DNA of 64,000 nucleotides from Monarcha castaneiventris obscurior (GCA_026261815.1 JAMPIT010000693.1:43427-107426), one strand, 5' to 3'. Counted from the stretch's first letter, positions 32,462 through 45,270 are shown. Numbers and translations are program-made. Notes: generated by a model from the sequence alone, not told the origin.

Positions 32462-32877
32462 ATGCCTTAGGTTTGAACTTTTACATTTTTCAGATCCCCT
32501 ACTGCCTCGTGTGGAACTCTGAATCTTCACCGAGCCTGTCAGCTGCTGTTCCCTCCTTCTGCTTAGACACTGCAAACCCTCTCTAGGTTGGCACTTCAAG
32601 GACGCCTTGTTGTCCCAGGCCCCGAAAAGTGAAAACGAAAGCCCCTGACCCAGGGGAAGCTTGGGGTAATCACTTCATTGCCTGAAATTGTAACAGGAGA
32701 ATTAACCCTGGTATGCAAATGGACCAAACTGATGAAAGTGTGAAAAACCAGTGAGCCACGGTCCATCTTGGGTGTAGCCTCTTGACTGCCCAGGGTGTAG
32801 CTTTGAAGGCCCTTCAATAAATACCCGCTTTAATTCTGTTAATCTTGTCTAGCCTCTGTTTTCACGCAGCACATTGT
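32462..32877 (+). mobile_element. Old LTR-like element, uninterrupted copy
   Basis: Runs from ggatgccttaggtttgaac to ctgttttcacgcag and has AATAAA near 32,816. The same sequence occurs at 38,160-38,297 plus 39,642-39,923 (interrupted by a solo LTR) and, truncated, at 47,550-47,760. Confidence 0.65.
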
Positions 32878-32883
32878 GCTCTG

Positions 32884-33338
32884 TTATTTCTCACCCCCAG
32901 GGCCCCAATCCCGCTCCCACGGTCCCGAATCCCCCCTGTGCCCCCAGCCCCACTCCCCACTGCTCACGGAGCCGCTGTCGCACCTCAGGTACAAAGTGGG
33001 GTCCCCTATCAGAGGACACCCCTGGAGCACCCCCAGCCTGGGGATGATCTCTTTGGGGAGTGCCTGGGTGACTTCCCTGGCCTTGGAGCAGCAGGGAAAG
33101 CTCCTGGACAAGGGATCCTCCAGCACCAGGAGACACCTGAATCCCCGTTGGCGTGGTAGCTCAGAAAATCCATTTGCCAGCAATCCCCAGCAGTGTTTCC
33201 TCTTTCTGGGATCCCTGGGGGCAGCATTTTTGAGTTCAAAGGGTTATTTTTATGGCAAATTGGGATTGTTCTGTAACGGACCTGACAATTTTTCTGTCCT
33301 ACGTTCACAGGGTGTCTGAGCCCCAGGCCAGTCCCCAA
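32884..33338 (-). pseudogene. Endogenous retrovirus integrase fragment, copy 2
   Basis: Minus-strand copy of the 26.0 kb fragment with WQMDFLSY, CLLVLEDPLS and KEIIPRLGVLQ pieces, split between frames. It lies directly beyond the ART-C 3' end. Confidence 0.7.
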
Positions 33339-33368
33339 TAAAAAAATAAAATTGCTTCAATAGAATTA

Positions 33369-33374
33369 TTTATT
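33369..33374 (-). terminator. Candidate ART-C polyadenylation signal
   Basis: AATAAA on the minus strand about 335 bp beyond the ART-C stop, at the end of the ART 3' repeat region. Confidence 0.45.
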
Positions 33375-33708
33375 AGAATTGCTTTGCACAGTGGCTTGGT
33401 GGCCGCAGTGGTCACAGCGCCTGCAGTGGCCTCATGGGTCAGTGGGTCCTTCTGGCCTTGGTGACCACGGTGGCCATGGTGGTTACAGTGACCGTGGTGG
33501 CCAGAGTGTCTGTGGTGGCCACAGTGACCACAGTGACAGTGGTGGCAACAGTGGCCTCATGGTGGCCATAGTGGCCAAGGTGACCACAGTGGCCGTGGTG
33601 GCCTTGGTAGCCTTGGTGACCTCATTGCTCTGGGAGTCCTGGTGGCCTTGGTGATCATGGTGGCCACAGTGGCTGCAGTGGCCACAGTGACCTTGGTGGC
33701 CTCGTGGC

Positions 33709-34924
33709 TCAGAGGGTCCCGGTGGCCACTGCCAGGGCTGCAGTTGCCAGGAGGAGCCCTCCAAGGTAGGAGGGGGCCATGGGGACGCTCCCACCTGGGG
33801 GGAAAAAGAGGAGGGTCAGGGGGGCCATGGGCAGAGGGACAGGGGGGCCATGGCGGCCCTGAGGGTGTGGGGGGTCAGAGGGGGCCACAACAGAATCCCT
33901 GTCCCTTGTGTCCTTGTCCCCCCAACCCCAGCGGTGTCCCCAGCACTGGATGTCCCTGTCCCGCTCCCCTGGCTCTGGGTGTCCCCATCCCCTGTGCCCA
34001 GCAGTGCCTGTCCCTGTCCCCCACCAACCCACACTGGGTGTCCCTGTCCCCTCCTGGCCATGGTGTCCCCAGCTCTGTGTCCTCATCCCCAACCCGCAGT
34101 GGGTGCACCCAGCAATTGGTGTCCTGTTCCCCCCACCCTCACTGAGTGTCTCCATCCCCCCAGGCTGTCCCCATGGCGTCACCTCGCAGCCACTCGCAGT
34201 TGTGGTTGCTGTGGGTCCCGGTGGATTTGAGCTCGATCTCTACTTTGTTCCCCTTCTGGGTGAATTTGGTGACCTTGAAGGTCTCGAAGGGTGGGATCAG
34301 CACCTCCTGCTCGCTGCGGTTGAAGGAATAGTCCCATATGGCCACCCCCTGGCACGTGTTGATCCGGAACGTCGTGTCTGTCCCATAATCTTTAGCCACC
34401 TCTTTAAGCCGTGATGTCGATGTGAATTGACCGAACCGGACGGTGTCACCCTGCTGCACTGTGAACCAGGTCCCATTCACCCCCCGGTACACGTCACGAC
34501 ACTGCTTAGCATTCCTCAGCACTGCCAGGGCATCAGTCAGCAGGAAATGCAGCATTTTGAAGTGGAACTTGTTGCGGTATTCCTGGGCGGAACTCCCGGC
34601 CTCACGCACGGCCTTGTTGAACTCCTTGTACACGTCCTTCATCGTGTAGGCCATGATGGCAATGGCCTGGTCTGAGGACAGCGGGGACCTAGTGGGCATC
34701 TTCTTGTGCCACGCAGCCACGGCCTTTGCCCAGACCTGGGCAAAATTCTTGTTCTGCCGCTGCTCGGAGCGGTTGAGGGCCGGCAGTGCCGCCATCATGT
34801 CCTCACGGCAGCCCTGGTACTGGTCATCGAAGGAGTTCGGAGCCATGTCCAGGGGCACCACATTGGTGACCGCAGTGGCCACAGTCATTGCCAGCAGTGC
34901 CAGGGTGTGAGCCAGGGGAGCCAT
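33709..34924 (-). CDS. ART-C: GPI-anchored arginine ADP-ribosyltransferase, intact
   Basis: The main exon 34924-34183 encodes 247 residues and joins in phase to the GPI-signal exon 33794-33709 (GGSVPMAPSYLGGLLLATAALAVATGTL), giving about 275 residues. The signal peptide is MAPLAHTLALLAMTVATAVT. Catalytic elements are present: R147 in VYRGV, S169 in FTSTS, and E205-Q-E207 in SEQEVLIPPFE. The small middle exon of ART-A (39 nt, phase 1-1) is not evident here, and skipping it keeps the frame. The main-exon donor is CGAG|GTGACG. C is inverted relative to B and D and part of a palindrome with B. The expected role is extracellular mono-ADP-ribosylation of arginine. Confidence 0.9.
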
Positions 34925-35754
34925 GGAGGGGAGAGGCCACGGGGACCTGAGTGGGACACTGGGGGACACAGGGGGGGACAGTGAGGGACCGTGAGGGACA
35001 CGGGGGGACACTGAGAGACACTGAGGGACACAGGGGGGACACTCAGGGGACACTGAGGGACCCTGAGGGACGTGGGGGAACATGGGGAGGGTTCCTTGGT
35101 GAGGAGCTGGGGAGGGGACTGGGGACTGCCCAAGGGGAGGGGAGGCAGCCCCAGCCAGGAGCCCCCTGGACATGTCCTGGGACTGTGATCCCAAACCCTG
35201 GGCTCACTTCTGGGCCCCCCAGTGGTCCCCAGCCCCCCCAGGGACCCCAATCCCACTCCCACAGCGCCATGTCCCCACTGCAGCCCCATCTGAACCCCAA
35301 TACTGTGTCCCCCCAGTCTCCCCCAGCCCCACAATCCCACTCCCAGTCCCATGTGTCCCCCACAGTGTAATCCCAGCCCCCCGACAGGATCCTAAAACAA
35401 ATTCTGGGGTCACTCCCTGACCCCTCAGTGTCCACCTCAGCCTGCCCCCAGGCCCAAATCCCACTCCCAGTCCCATGACCCCTTCGGAGTCACCCCAAAC
35501 CCCCACCCAATAACAGGGACCCCCTCCTGCCCTACCCAGTGTCCCCCAGCCCCCCGATGCCCCCAGTCCCACTCCTAGTCCCATGTCCCCTCTGCTGCCC
35601 CCAGGACCCCAATCCCACTCCCACCATCCCGTGTTCCCCCTCACTTTCCCCCAGACCTCCCCATGACCCCAGTCCCAGTCCCGTGGCTCCCCCATGGCTC
35701 CCCACAGCCCCAATCCTGATGCCACAGTCCCCTGTCCCCCCCAAGTGTCCCCCG

Positions 35755-36060
35755 GGGTCCCCCCAGCCCCCGATACCGAAATCGGCCGGAGTGAATTTCC
35801 TGACAGAACTGGAGGTATCCAAAAGCCAAATTCTTTATCAGCGCCGGGCTCACAGCGCGTCTCTCCTGGTCCTGCAGCTCAGGGGAGACTTTGCCACAGG
35901 TATTTATCCACCATAATTATAAATATTCATTAAAATGGGCCTCCTATCTAACACAGAAACAGCCCTTTTCCTATAAATAATTTGCATGGCTCCACCTCCT
36001 CCTGGATGTCCTTTTATAGTCCTGGAGAGTCCTAAAAATGGGGTTTCTGGAGGTCGTTTT
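35755..36060 (-). promoter_or_regulatory. Conserved 5' module upstream of ART-C
   Basis: Reverse-complement counterpart of the ART-B module, with the TATA-like element at 35901-35908 and the same conserved block after it. It lies about 0.9 kb upstream of the ART-C start codon. Confidence 0.45.
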
Positions 36061-36304
36061 CACTGGGGGCCCCAATATCCCAAATGACCTTGCCTTGAAC
36101 TTTTACTTTTGGCATGTGCTGCTCTTTCTGTGTTACAGAACTCGCCAAGAACCCCACTGGAGTTCTCTTTATCTGTTTCTCTGATGCTCCTGGCGGCGTT
36201 TTTCATCCTGTGTAAGCACTTTCACAACCTTTTATCTTTTTTTGCTAGTTAGTCTTTAAGCTCCACCCCAGCACCTGAAGGGGAACTGAACATTTCCATT
36301 CTCT

Positions 36305-36645
36305 CTGTTATTTCTCACCCCCAGGACCCCAATCCCGCTCCCACGGTCCCGTATCCCCCCAGTGCCCCCAGCCCCACTCCCCACTGCTCACGGAGCCGCT
36401 GTCGCACCTCAGGTACAAAGTGGGGTCCCCTATCAGAGGACACCCCTGGAGCACCCCCAGCCTGGGGATGATCTCTTTGGGGAGTGCCTGGGTGACTTCC
36501 CTGGCCTCGGAGCGGCAGGGAAAGCTCCTGGACAAGGGATCCTCCAGCACCAGGAGACACCTGAATCCCCGTTGGCGTGGTAGCTCAGAAAATCCATTTG
36601 CCAGCAATCCCCAGCAGTGTTTCCTCTTTCATCCCTGCAGGTGAT
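36305..36645 (-). pseudogene. Endogenous retrovirus integrase fragment, copy 3
   Basis: Minus-strand copy nearly identical to those at 26.0 and 43.6 kb (CLLVLEDPLS, KEIIPRLGVLQ). It is the palindromic partner of the ART-B upstream copy. Confidence 0.7.
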
Positions 36646-36867
36646 CTTTAGGATACCAAGGGTTATTTTTAAGACATGTGGGGCTGCCTGGGTTTTAAAG
36701 CCAGGTGTCTGCTAAGGAAGGCAGGAGCCTCCCTGGGAAAGGAAAATCTGAGCCCCTTCCCTCCGAATTATTGTAATTTTGAAATTAAGGGGCTTTCAGG
36801 CAAAGATATGACAAAAGGAATAACAGTTCTTTACTAGTATGGGTAACAAGGCAAACAAACAACAACA

Positions 36868-38150
36868 GTGGCAGAGACGGCAAACAAAAGAAAGAACAAC
36901 CCCCAGCCCCCAGTGAAAGGTCCCAGTGAAAGGTCCCTTCCCCCTCTCCCAGCGCCCTCCCCTCGGCGCAGTTCCGCTCACGGCCTGCAGGGGCGCTGGC
37001 GGCTGCCACGGGTCCTCCAAGCCTGCAGGGGGCGCTGTGGCGCAGCTCGGGGAGCACGCGGCAATGGCGGCTTGGCCCGGAGGGGACGGGATGGAAGAGA
37101 AGCTTCACAAAGGCCCGGGGCAGCCGATCCTGGAGCCTCGGCAGGACCCTCGGGAGCAGCGGGCTGCAGCGGCAGGAAGGAGCACAAACCCCCGGGGGGC
37201 AGGCGGGGTGCAGCAGTGTCAGGATCCGAGTGTGAAGGTGCTTTGGAAATTCCTCTGCCCGAATGAAGGTGCACACGAGACCATCTGCCAGTGACAGTAA
37301 TACGGGTTTTATTTCGATGCCCGAAAGATGGGCTGGAAATAAATCCCCACAGAGCGATGTCTGCAGAGCAGGGATTTGTTCATTGCAGCGCTGGTGGTGA
37401 GGGGGATTTCTCCTCCTAACTCACCCGCCTTTGTCACGTTCTGTGGTTTATTTATACAGGAAATTTGAATAAAATTGTTTAATGTTGCTGTGTCATTACA
37501 GCATCATCACATACGCGCCAGAACTAATTTACATAGCATGATCTCGTGGTTATTAGATAATTCTTTGCACTGCACTTCCCCAATTTGGGGGTCTTCGGGG
37601 GTCTTTGATGAAGGCTTCTAAAGTCTTCTTCGCACTTGAACTTTTCAACTTTGTCTCCGAGGCATGTGCAGTTGTGATGCCCTTCAGTCCATCTGGTCTT
37701 AACCAGCCTCAATTCTTTGTTTTGTGGCTAATTGGCTTTGGCTTGCCAATTTCTCATTAGTGCTACACTTATTTATCTCTAAAGCTATACACCTGGTAAG
37801 TTTTTATCTCTTTTCTTTTTCTCTGTTCTGCATATAAGCAACCAGTTAACTGTATACTAGCCATTACATTGCATAAGATGTTATTAATATTAGATTATAT
37901 GACTATCAAAAGTTATGATTTAGGTTATAAGCATCAGGTTATAGGTACAGAAGTTACGATTCAGGCTGCATAAGTAACAGCTATGATTTAGGCGATATAA
38001 GTGTAAAAGGTTATGCTTCAGGTTATATTAATATTATTCAAGTTACATTGATAAAAAGTCATGATTTGGGTTATATTGATATTAAGGTTGCATAGATATA
38101 TCTCAAGCTATGTAAGCACCTTGTTGTTGTGACCTGAGTTACAGAGACAT
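36868..38150 (-). mobile_element. LTR-like segment, inverted partner of 21,185-22,465
   Basis: Contains in reverse complement the same GC-rich block, aataaaaccc-type signal and TATA-like box. It ends at the ctcaggt/gacctgagttac border that matches 21,195. Confidence 0.6.
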
Positions 38151-38159
38151 CAGCACACT

Positions 38160-38297
38160 CAGGTGCCTTAGGTTTGAACTTTTATATTTTTCAGATCCCC
38201 CTACTGCCTCGTGTGGAACTCTGAATCTTCACCGAGCCTGTCAGCTGCTGTTCTCTCCTTCTGCTTAGACACTGCAAACCCTCTCTAGGTTGGCACT
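38160..38297 (+). mobile_element. Old LTR-like element, 5' part (split by insertion)
   Basis: Matches 32,462-32,595. Continuity resumes at 39,642 after the inserted solo LTR. Confidence 0.65.
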
Positions 38298-39641
38298 TGT
38301 AGAGGGTTCAGTTTGGTAACCGGGCAGAAACACCAATTAATGTAGTGGTTTAAGGGTTAACTTGGGCACTAGCCCCCCCCCACCGATGTCTTTTCTGTGA
38401 GAAAATCATTAGGAGGGAAGCAAAGCAGGCACAAAACTTAAAGAAAATAGAGAAATTTATTAACACCCAGATGTACAAACAACAGAACAAACTTTCAGAA
38501 CCTCGCCCACTTTTTCCCCTTCCCCAAATCAGGATCACAGTCCTAGGAAAGGGGGAGAAAGGGGGTTTTCCTCCTGCTTCGCGTGGTTTATAAATGGCTA
38601 CCCCTTTGCAGGTTTGCTTACAATTAACAATCTCTGCTGCGGCGTAACACATCTCTTTTCCATGAGCCCCTTTACAGCTCTCACAACTGCTAAAAACACA
38701 GGCCTTCACGTGGGGCTAATTGCTAACTTAAGAATGAACCGTTTCCCTTTTGGGCTTGAACATAAGGCTTTCTCTCGTCACCAGGCTATTAAAAAGCCTC
38801 TCCCTGCTTTTATGTATATAGCCTACCATGGGCACTCCATCCATTTTACGAGCCACTCTGGAAAAAGAAAATGCCCACCCCCCCACGCACTTTACATGGA
38901 TTAAAGAGATGAATAGTTGCAATATTACAGTCCATACCACGGCAAGGCAGGGAGATTTTTAAGCTTCCCGCACGAGTTCACGCAGCGCTGTCCATGCAGC
39001 TCCGTCCCACGTGACCTCGCCTTCTCCTTCCCTCTGCTCTGAAGCCGCCGTGTTGTAGGGTGTTACCGGGGCTCTGTGGTGGAGAGAGCCCTCCCCGCTC
39101 CTCTCTGCGCTGCCGGGTGCACGATGTGGAGAAAGGGATGTCTTCCTCTTTTTCGACGCAAGATACGCTGATGGCCCTGGAGGCGCTCTGCTGGCATTCT
39201 GCGTCAGACGACCTCAGCCCTGGGGCCGGCCAAAGCTACTTGTGGCTCAGGGGAATAGCTCCCCTCCCAGCAATCTGAGTCCGTGCGGCAGCAAAAATCC
39301 CCAGGGGCAGAAGGCAGAGCAGCAGGGGCAGGGGCAGGGGTAGGGGTGCCCCCCCAGCCCCACGGGCCAGGCGATGGGGCGCCACCGCTCCCCCTCTCCT
39401 GTCCCTGTTCTGAGCTGGGACGGGAGCTGCCCAAAAATGCCCCCTTCTCACTGGGAAAGGGGGGCAGGAGGCCAAGAGGGGGGCCAGGGGCGGCCGTCCC
39501 CGGCCCCACAGGCCGCGACCGCATGCCACCCCTCCACCTCCCGTTCCTGCACCCTCCCGGAATGGGAACTCCAAATGCAAAATTTAGGGAAGCGTGATTC
39601 GTTTAGAGGGCTGTCTGTCAATTTCTGACCAACCCACGACA
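38298..39641 (-). mobile_element. Solo LTR of 1,344 bp with a 5-bp target-site duplication
   Basis: Ends are TG (38298) and CA (39641), flanked by gcact at 38293-38297 and 39642-39646. Minus orientation is suggested by a TATA-like ttataaa near 38,588 and AATAAA near 38,458 on the minus strand. Uninterrupted copies of the target exist near 32,591 and 47,650. Confidence 0.85.
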
Positions 39642-39923
39642 GCACTTCAAGGACGCCTTGTTGTCCCAGGCCCCGAAATGTGAAAACGAAAGCCTCTGAC
39701 CTGGGGGGCAAACTTGGGGTAATTACTTCATTGCCTGAAATTCTAACAGGAGAATTAACCCTGATATGCAAATGGACCAAACTGATGAAAGTGTGATAAA
39801 CCCGTGAGCCAGGGTCCATCTTGGGTGTAGCCTCTTGTCTGCCCAGGGTGTAGCTTTGAAGGCCCTTCAATAAATACCCGCTTTTATTCTGTTAATCTTG
39901 TCTAGCCTCTGTTTTCACGCAGC
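39642..39923 (+). mobile_element. Old LTR-like element, 3' part
   Basis: Continuation of the element at 38,160-38,297, with AATAAA near 39,869 and the end ctgttttcacgcag. It matches 32,591-32,877. Confidence 0.65.
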
Positions 39924-41059
39924 CACTTCATGGCATCAGGTCTGGCATCCCAGATGGGACAAGGAGGCTTCTGGAAAATCCTCTGGACCAAGAAAACTGC
40001 TGCCTCCCCTCTCCTGTCAGCACTCTGGGGGGGCCATAGCCACGGTCCAGGTGGCTTCAGAGCCCAAGAATCCTCCAAATTCAACACAGAGCCACTTGAG
40101 TAAGCGAGTAAAAGTGGTATTTTGTTGTTTGCACCTGGATTTGGTGTTAAGAGATCCGTTATAGTTTCGTTTGGTGTGTGGAAGGATCGCAAGGGTCCGA
40201 GGGGGGTTTTTAGTGCGTTTGTTTGTTTGTTGTTTTCCCTCTGTTCGAGGTTTGCCCGTGAGAAGTTGGGAAGGACGCTTTCCGAAAAGGAGCATTTAGC
40301 ACTGCAGTGGTGAGTTTCGGCCTGGAGCCAGTGGTGTGCCTGTGCTGTGGCAAATGTGGCAGAAATGCTGCTCTCCGAGGTGTTTAAGTACCTTGGATAC
40401 CAAAGGAAGCCAGGTCTGTAAGCAAGGTTTAAGTCCTAAGTGAGGTTTAAGTCCTAAGTTGTCAGCTAAGTTAAATGCAGCTAAGTGCTGTTCTTTTGCT
40501 GAGTAGCTAAGCTAAATTTATGAGTTGGGTTAAATGCTGTTAAGTGTTTTTCCCATGTTAAATTGTTAGGGTTAAGGTGTAAGTTAAGTTAGAAGTGAAG
40601 TGTTGTCCCTTTTTCAAATTGTTAAGTCATAAATTAAATTTAAGTTAAAGGTTAAGTTAGGTGTTAGTGTTGTCCCTTTGTCAAATTGTTGAGTTTAAGG
40701 TATAAGTTAAATTTACGGCGTAAGTTATGGTCCAAGTTAAGGGTAAGGTCTAAGTTAGGTTTAAGTACTGTTAATTTTGGGCCCTGTTAAGCTTTTTGGC
40801 CGTATTCCTTTTATCCTTGCCCTCGCTGTCCTTTTGCCACACGCACCCACACACACGGACAGTGCTTGGTTCATTTCGGGTTTGATTGCCTGGATTTGCT
40901 TTAGTTTGGTTGTTGATTTTTCTTTTTTCCATGGTGTGCCTGAACTGTCCTGGAAGTAGCAGAGTGAGTCTTGCCAATGAACTTTGTCGTGCTGTCGCTT
41001 CGTATTAAAATCTGGATTTTGCTGATGCCTTCACCAGTGACTTTTAAGTGATCTCCAAC
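39924..41059. other. Possible retroviral leader or unclassified sequence
   Basis: Moderately AT-rich, with degenerate taagttaa/ggtttaagt repeats at 40,420-40,770. No reading frame or family is recognised. It lies between an old LTR and another LTR-like segment. Confidence 0.3.
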
Positions 41060-41720
41060 ACTCGTTTGTAACAACCCTAAACCCTGGGTCCAAACTGGGA
41101 AGGCAGAACCGATGCCCTTTAAAGTCATGTGGGAATCCAGAGTGCAGGGAATATTTCTCTGCCTGTTTTGAAGAGAAAAACCCCCCTGGACAACGTGGTT
41201 TTTGACCTTTACCCATGGAGAAAAGTCCCTACTATCTGGGAGGAATTAAAATCTACACAGATGTGAACTAGGTGATAGAATCTGATATAAGGATGTCACA
41301 GGGTGAAGAATTTAGAAGTTTTAGGTTTGTTAATGTAGTAAATAGATAAACAGTAAAAGTTCCAAGATGGAGGAGACCTTGTAGTTTTAAACCTCCATCT
41401 TTCTTCTTCCAGTCCCCCATATTTTGCAGCAGAGGTAGTTTAGGATGATTGGACGAAAAGTTCCGCAGTTCCGGCCTGCGTGTCAGAGTGATTTACTGAA
41501 CATTGGAGGAAAAGTAAAAATATCTGTCATTTCAATTATTTATTGGTTAATTTACCTTTAAAAAAGCTGTGGAGTTTTGATAAGCAGCCATTTTCTCGCC
41601 TTCCCTTGCCATGTTCTGCTCTGCTGTGTCTTTTCTACGCTAGTAGCTGATAACACTAAAATAAACAACTCTCTGAAGAAGCAACTACTGCGAGTTTGCC
41701 TCGTCTGTCTGTCAAGTTCC
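41060..41720 (+). mobile_element. LTR-like segment preceding retroviral pol remnant
   Basis: Related in reverse complement to about 24,050-24,640. AATAAA near 41,661 is followed by a U5-like stretch. It lies 5' of the degenerate pol on the same strand, so it may be that provirus's 5' LTR. Confidence 0.5.
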
Positions 41721-42083
41721 CTGCAAGGACTCTAAAAGTCTCTCGCATCAAGAGAGGCTGATTTATGGCACTACCAGTGTCAAGTCAGAAGCTGGCAGAG
41801 GAATCGAGGGTCTAACAGAGATGCTCAGGGCATTTGGTGGATTGATGGAATGTGACTCAGACTAGAACACTCCAATTCTGCCAGTTCAGAAGCCTGGGAC
41901 GCACAGGTAGAGGTTGGTACGAGACCTCCGAGCAAACGGCCACAGAGCCCAGGATGTGCACCCTGCTGCAGCCCGGCCCTGAGCCCTGTCAGCAGCCCTT
42001 ACAGAACGTCACCAGGGCTTCAGAGCGAGAGGTTTGAAGGATTCTTCTTTGGCAAACCTCCGACAAACAAAGTCAGGCCATTT

Positions 42084-43905
42084 TTGCCTTTGAGTGGGAA
42101 AATCCCCAAGCTGGCCCAAAGACTCAGCCTACCTGGGCTGCGTCGCCGCAAGGATTTAAATGATTTAAACGATTTTTGGGAACCAACTGGCAGAGGAATC
42201 CGAGGCCTGGAAGAAGGAGAACCCGAAGGGTTGTTCCTGCAGGATGTGGATGACATCTTGTTAGCAACTGATGCTAAATGCAAAGTGCACGGAATTGACC
42301 CTCGGTCTTCTAAATCTCCCACGCCCAGGGGGCTACGGAGCGTCCTGGGAAAAGCTCAAACCGTGGGGCAGCAGGTCACCTACCGAGGGTCAGGAATAAT
42401 GCCAGGACAGCAGAAATTGGGAATGGACAGACACGAGGCCACCTGCCAGGTGCCCCAGCCTGCGACTGCCCGAGCCTTGAGAGCACGGTTGGGCATGGCA
42501 GGATTGTGCAGACTGTGGGTCAAGAATTGGGGATTTTAGTCAAACCACTGTATGAGCTTTTAAAGGAGGCCCCAGGAGGACCTTTGATTTGGCTCTGGAG
42601 GGAGGACACACGTTCTGTAACTCAAAGACGGCCCTGATGTCCATAAATCCCATGGGACTTCCAGACTTAACAAAGCCCTTTGTGCTTTTTGTGCACCAGC
42701 GACAGCACCGGGCCCTCAGAGTCCCGGCTCAGAAGGTGGGGGAGACTTCAGGAGACCTGTGGGGTGCTTTTCCCTACAACTGGACATCAGCCAGGGCTGG
42801 CCTGGATGCCCGTGAGCTGTAGCAGCGATTTCTCCTCATCCAGGAGGCCTGGAAATGGACTTTGGGACAAAAGTTAATTGTGTATACCCTACACACCGTA
42901 AACACAAGAAGATGTGGAACGAAGGGCCGAGCTCACAGCGCCACGAAAAACCCTGGAGTTGGCAGCAGGAGGAAGAGCAAAGCCATGAACCCAGTGGAAA
43001 CTGCTCTGAGCATTGCTCATGCCCGTGGAGACATTTGGAAAGAAAGAGGCCTGTTAAGAGCACAGGGATCTCCCGTTAAATATAAACCAGGAATTTTGTC
43101 CCTCCTCGATGCCACCCAGCTGCCCAAAGAAGCGGCCGTGCCACAATCCAGGGCACAGCAGCTCGGGGATGGCCAAAGCCGTGCAGGAAATAGAGCTGCA
43201 GATAAAGCTGCAGGAGAGGTTGCTCAGCAAAGCATCCTGGTGTTACCACCTGAGCAAGGATTTCCCTGCCGGAGGTGAGCCCTGGATGGAGTTTGGAAGG
43301 TTGAGAATTGGCTGCTTATCTAAAAGGCCACGATACAGAGGGTGGGTGGGTGGGTGGGAGCTCCCAATAACCAGGTCAGTGCCCCCCCAGCGATTGTGCA
43401 ATTTGTAAGGGAGAGCAGCAGCAGCAAACCCTCTGGGGAATCGATGCCATGGGGACTGGCCTGGGGCTCAGACACCCCGTGAACGTAGGACAAAAAAATT
43501 GTCAGGTCCATTACAGAGCAATCCTGATTTGCCTTAAAAATAACCCTTTGAACTCAAAAATGCTGCCCCCAGGGATCCCAGAAAGAGGAAACACTGCTGG
43601 GGATTGCTGGCAAATGGATTTTCTGAGCTACCACGCCAACGGGGATTCAGGTGTCTCCTGGTGCTGGAGGATCCCTTGTCCAGGAGCTTTCCCTGCCGCT
43701 CCGAGGCCAGGGAAGTCACCCAGGCACTCCCCAAAGAGATCATCCCCAGGCTGGGGGTGCTCCAGGGGTGTCCTCTGATAGGGGACCCCACTTTGTACCT
43801 GAGGTGCGACAGCGGCTCCGTGAGCAGTGGGGAGTGGGGCTGGGGGCACTGGGGGGATACGGGACCGTGGGAGCGGGACTGGGGTCCTGGGGGTGAGAAA
43901 TAACA
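42084..43905 (+). pseudogene. Degenerate gammaretrovirus-like pol (RT, RNase H, integrase)
   Basis: Frame-broken pieces occur in the normal pol order: an RT part with DVDDILLATD in the position of the YVDD active-site motif (near 42,245); a connection/RNase H part with GLPDLTKPF (near 42,657); an RNase H end with GDIWKERGLL and NRAADKAAGEVA (43,030-43,230); and an integrase core with WQMDFLSY and KEIIPRLGVLQ (43,604-43,800). Numerous stops and frameshifts make it non-functional. The integrase part is the fourth copy of the fragment seen at 26.0, 33.1 and 36.5 kb, and may show the parent context. Confidence 0.8.
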
Positions 43906-44199
43906 GGGAGAATGGAAATGTTCAGTTCCCTTCAGGTGCTGGGGTGGAGCTTAAAGATGAACTAGCAAAGAAGATAAAGGATGTAAAAGTGTGGACACAG
44001 CAGGACGAATGCGTCTGGAACCAGTGAAGAAACAGGCAAAGGGAACTCCAGTGGGGTTCTTGGCGAGTTCTGTAAGGCAGAAAGAGCAGCACGTGGCAAA
44101 AGTGAAAGTTCAAGGCAAGGTCATTTGGGATATTGGGGCCCCCAGTGAAAACGACCTCCAGAAACCCCATTTTTAGGACTCTCCAGGACCATAAAAGGA

Positions 44200-44440
44200 C
44201 ATCCAGGAGGAGGTGGAGCCATGGAAATTATTTCTAGGAAAAGGGCTGTTTCTGTGTTAGATAGGGGACCCATTTTAATGAATATTTATAATTATGATGG
44301 ATAAATACCTGTGGCAAAGTCTCCCCTGAGCTGCAGGACCAGGAGAGACGCGCTGTGAGCCCGGCGCTGATAAAGAATTTGGCTTTCGGATACCTCCAGT
44401 TCTGTCAGGAAGTTCACTCTGGCCTATTTCGGTATTGGGG
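44200..44440 (+). promoter_or_regulatory. Conserved 5' module upstream of ART-D
   Basis: TATA-like gataaata at 44300-44307 and the same downstream conserved block as in B, C and E, about 0.9 kb before the ART-D start. Confidence 0.45.
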
Positions 44441-45270
44441 GCTGGGGGGACCCCGGGGGACACTTGGGGGGGACAGGGGACTGTGGCATCAGGATTGGGG
44501 CTGTGGGGAGCCATGGGGGAGCCACGGGACTGGGACTGGGGTCATGGGGAGGTCTGGGGGAAAGTGAGGGGGGACACGGGATGGTGGGAGTGGGATTGGG
44601 GTCCTGGGGGCAGCAGAGGGGACATGGGACCAGGAGTGGGACTGGGGGCATCGGGGGGCTGGGGGACACTGGGTAGGGCAGGAGGGGGTCCCTGTAATTG
44701 GGTGGGGGTTTGGGGTGACTCCGAAGGGGTCACAGGACTGGGAGTGGGATTTGGGCCTGGGGGCAGGCCGAGGTGGACACTGAGGGGTCAGGGAGTGACC
44801 CCAGGGTTTGTTTTGGGGTCTGTGGGTGGACTGGGCTTACACTGGGGGGGGACACATGGGACTGGGAGTGGGATTGTGGGGCTGGGGGAGACTGGGGGGA
44901 CACGGTATTGGGGTTCAGATGGGGCTGCAGTGGGGACATGGCGCTGTGGGAGTGGGATTGGGGTCCTGGGGAGCTGGGGACCACTGGGGGGTCCAGAAGT
45001 GAGCCCAAGATTTGGGATCACAGTCCCAGGACATGTCCAGGGGGCTCCTGGCTGGGGCTGCCTCCCCTCCCCTTGGGCTGACCCGACTCCCCTCCTCAGC
45101 CTCTCACCAAGGAACCCTCCCCATGTCCCCCCACGTCCCTCAGTGTCCCTCAGTGTCCCCTCACTGTCCCCCCTGTGTCTCTCAGTGTCCCTCAGTGTCC
45201 CTCAGTGTCCCTCAGTGTCCCTCCTGTGTCTCCCAGTTTCCCACTCAGGTCTCCGTGGCCTCTCCCCTCC

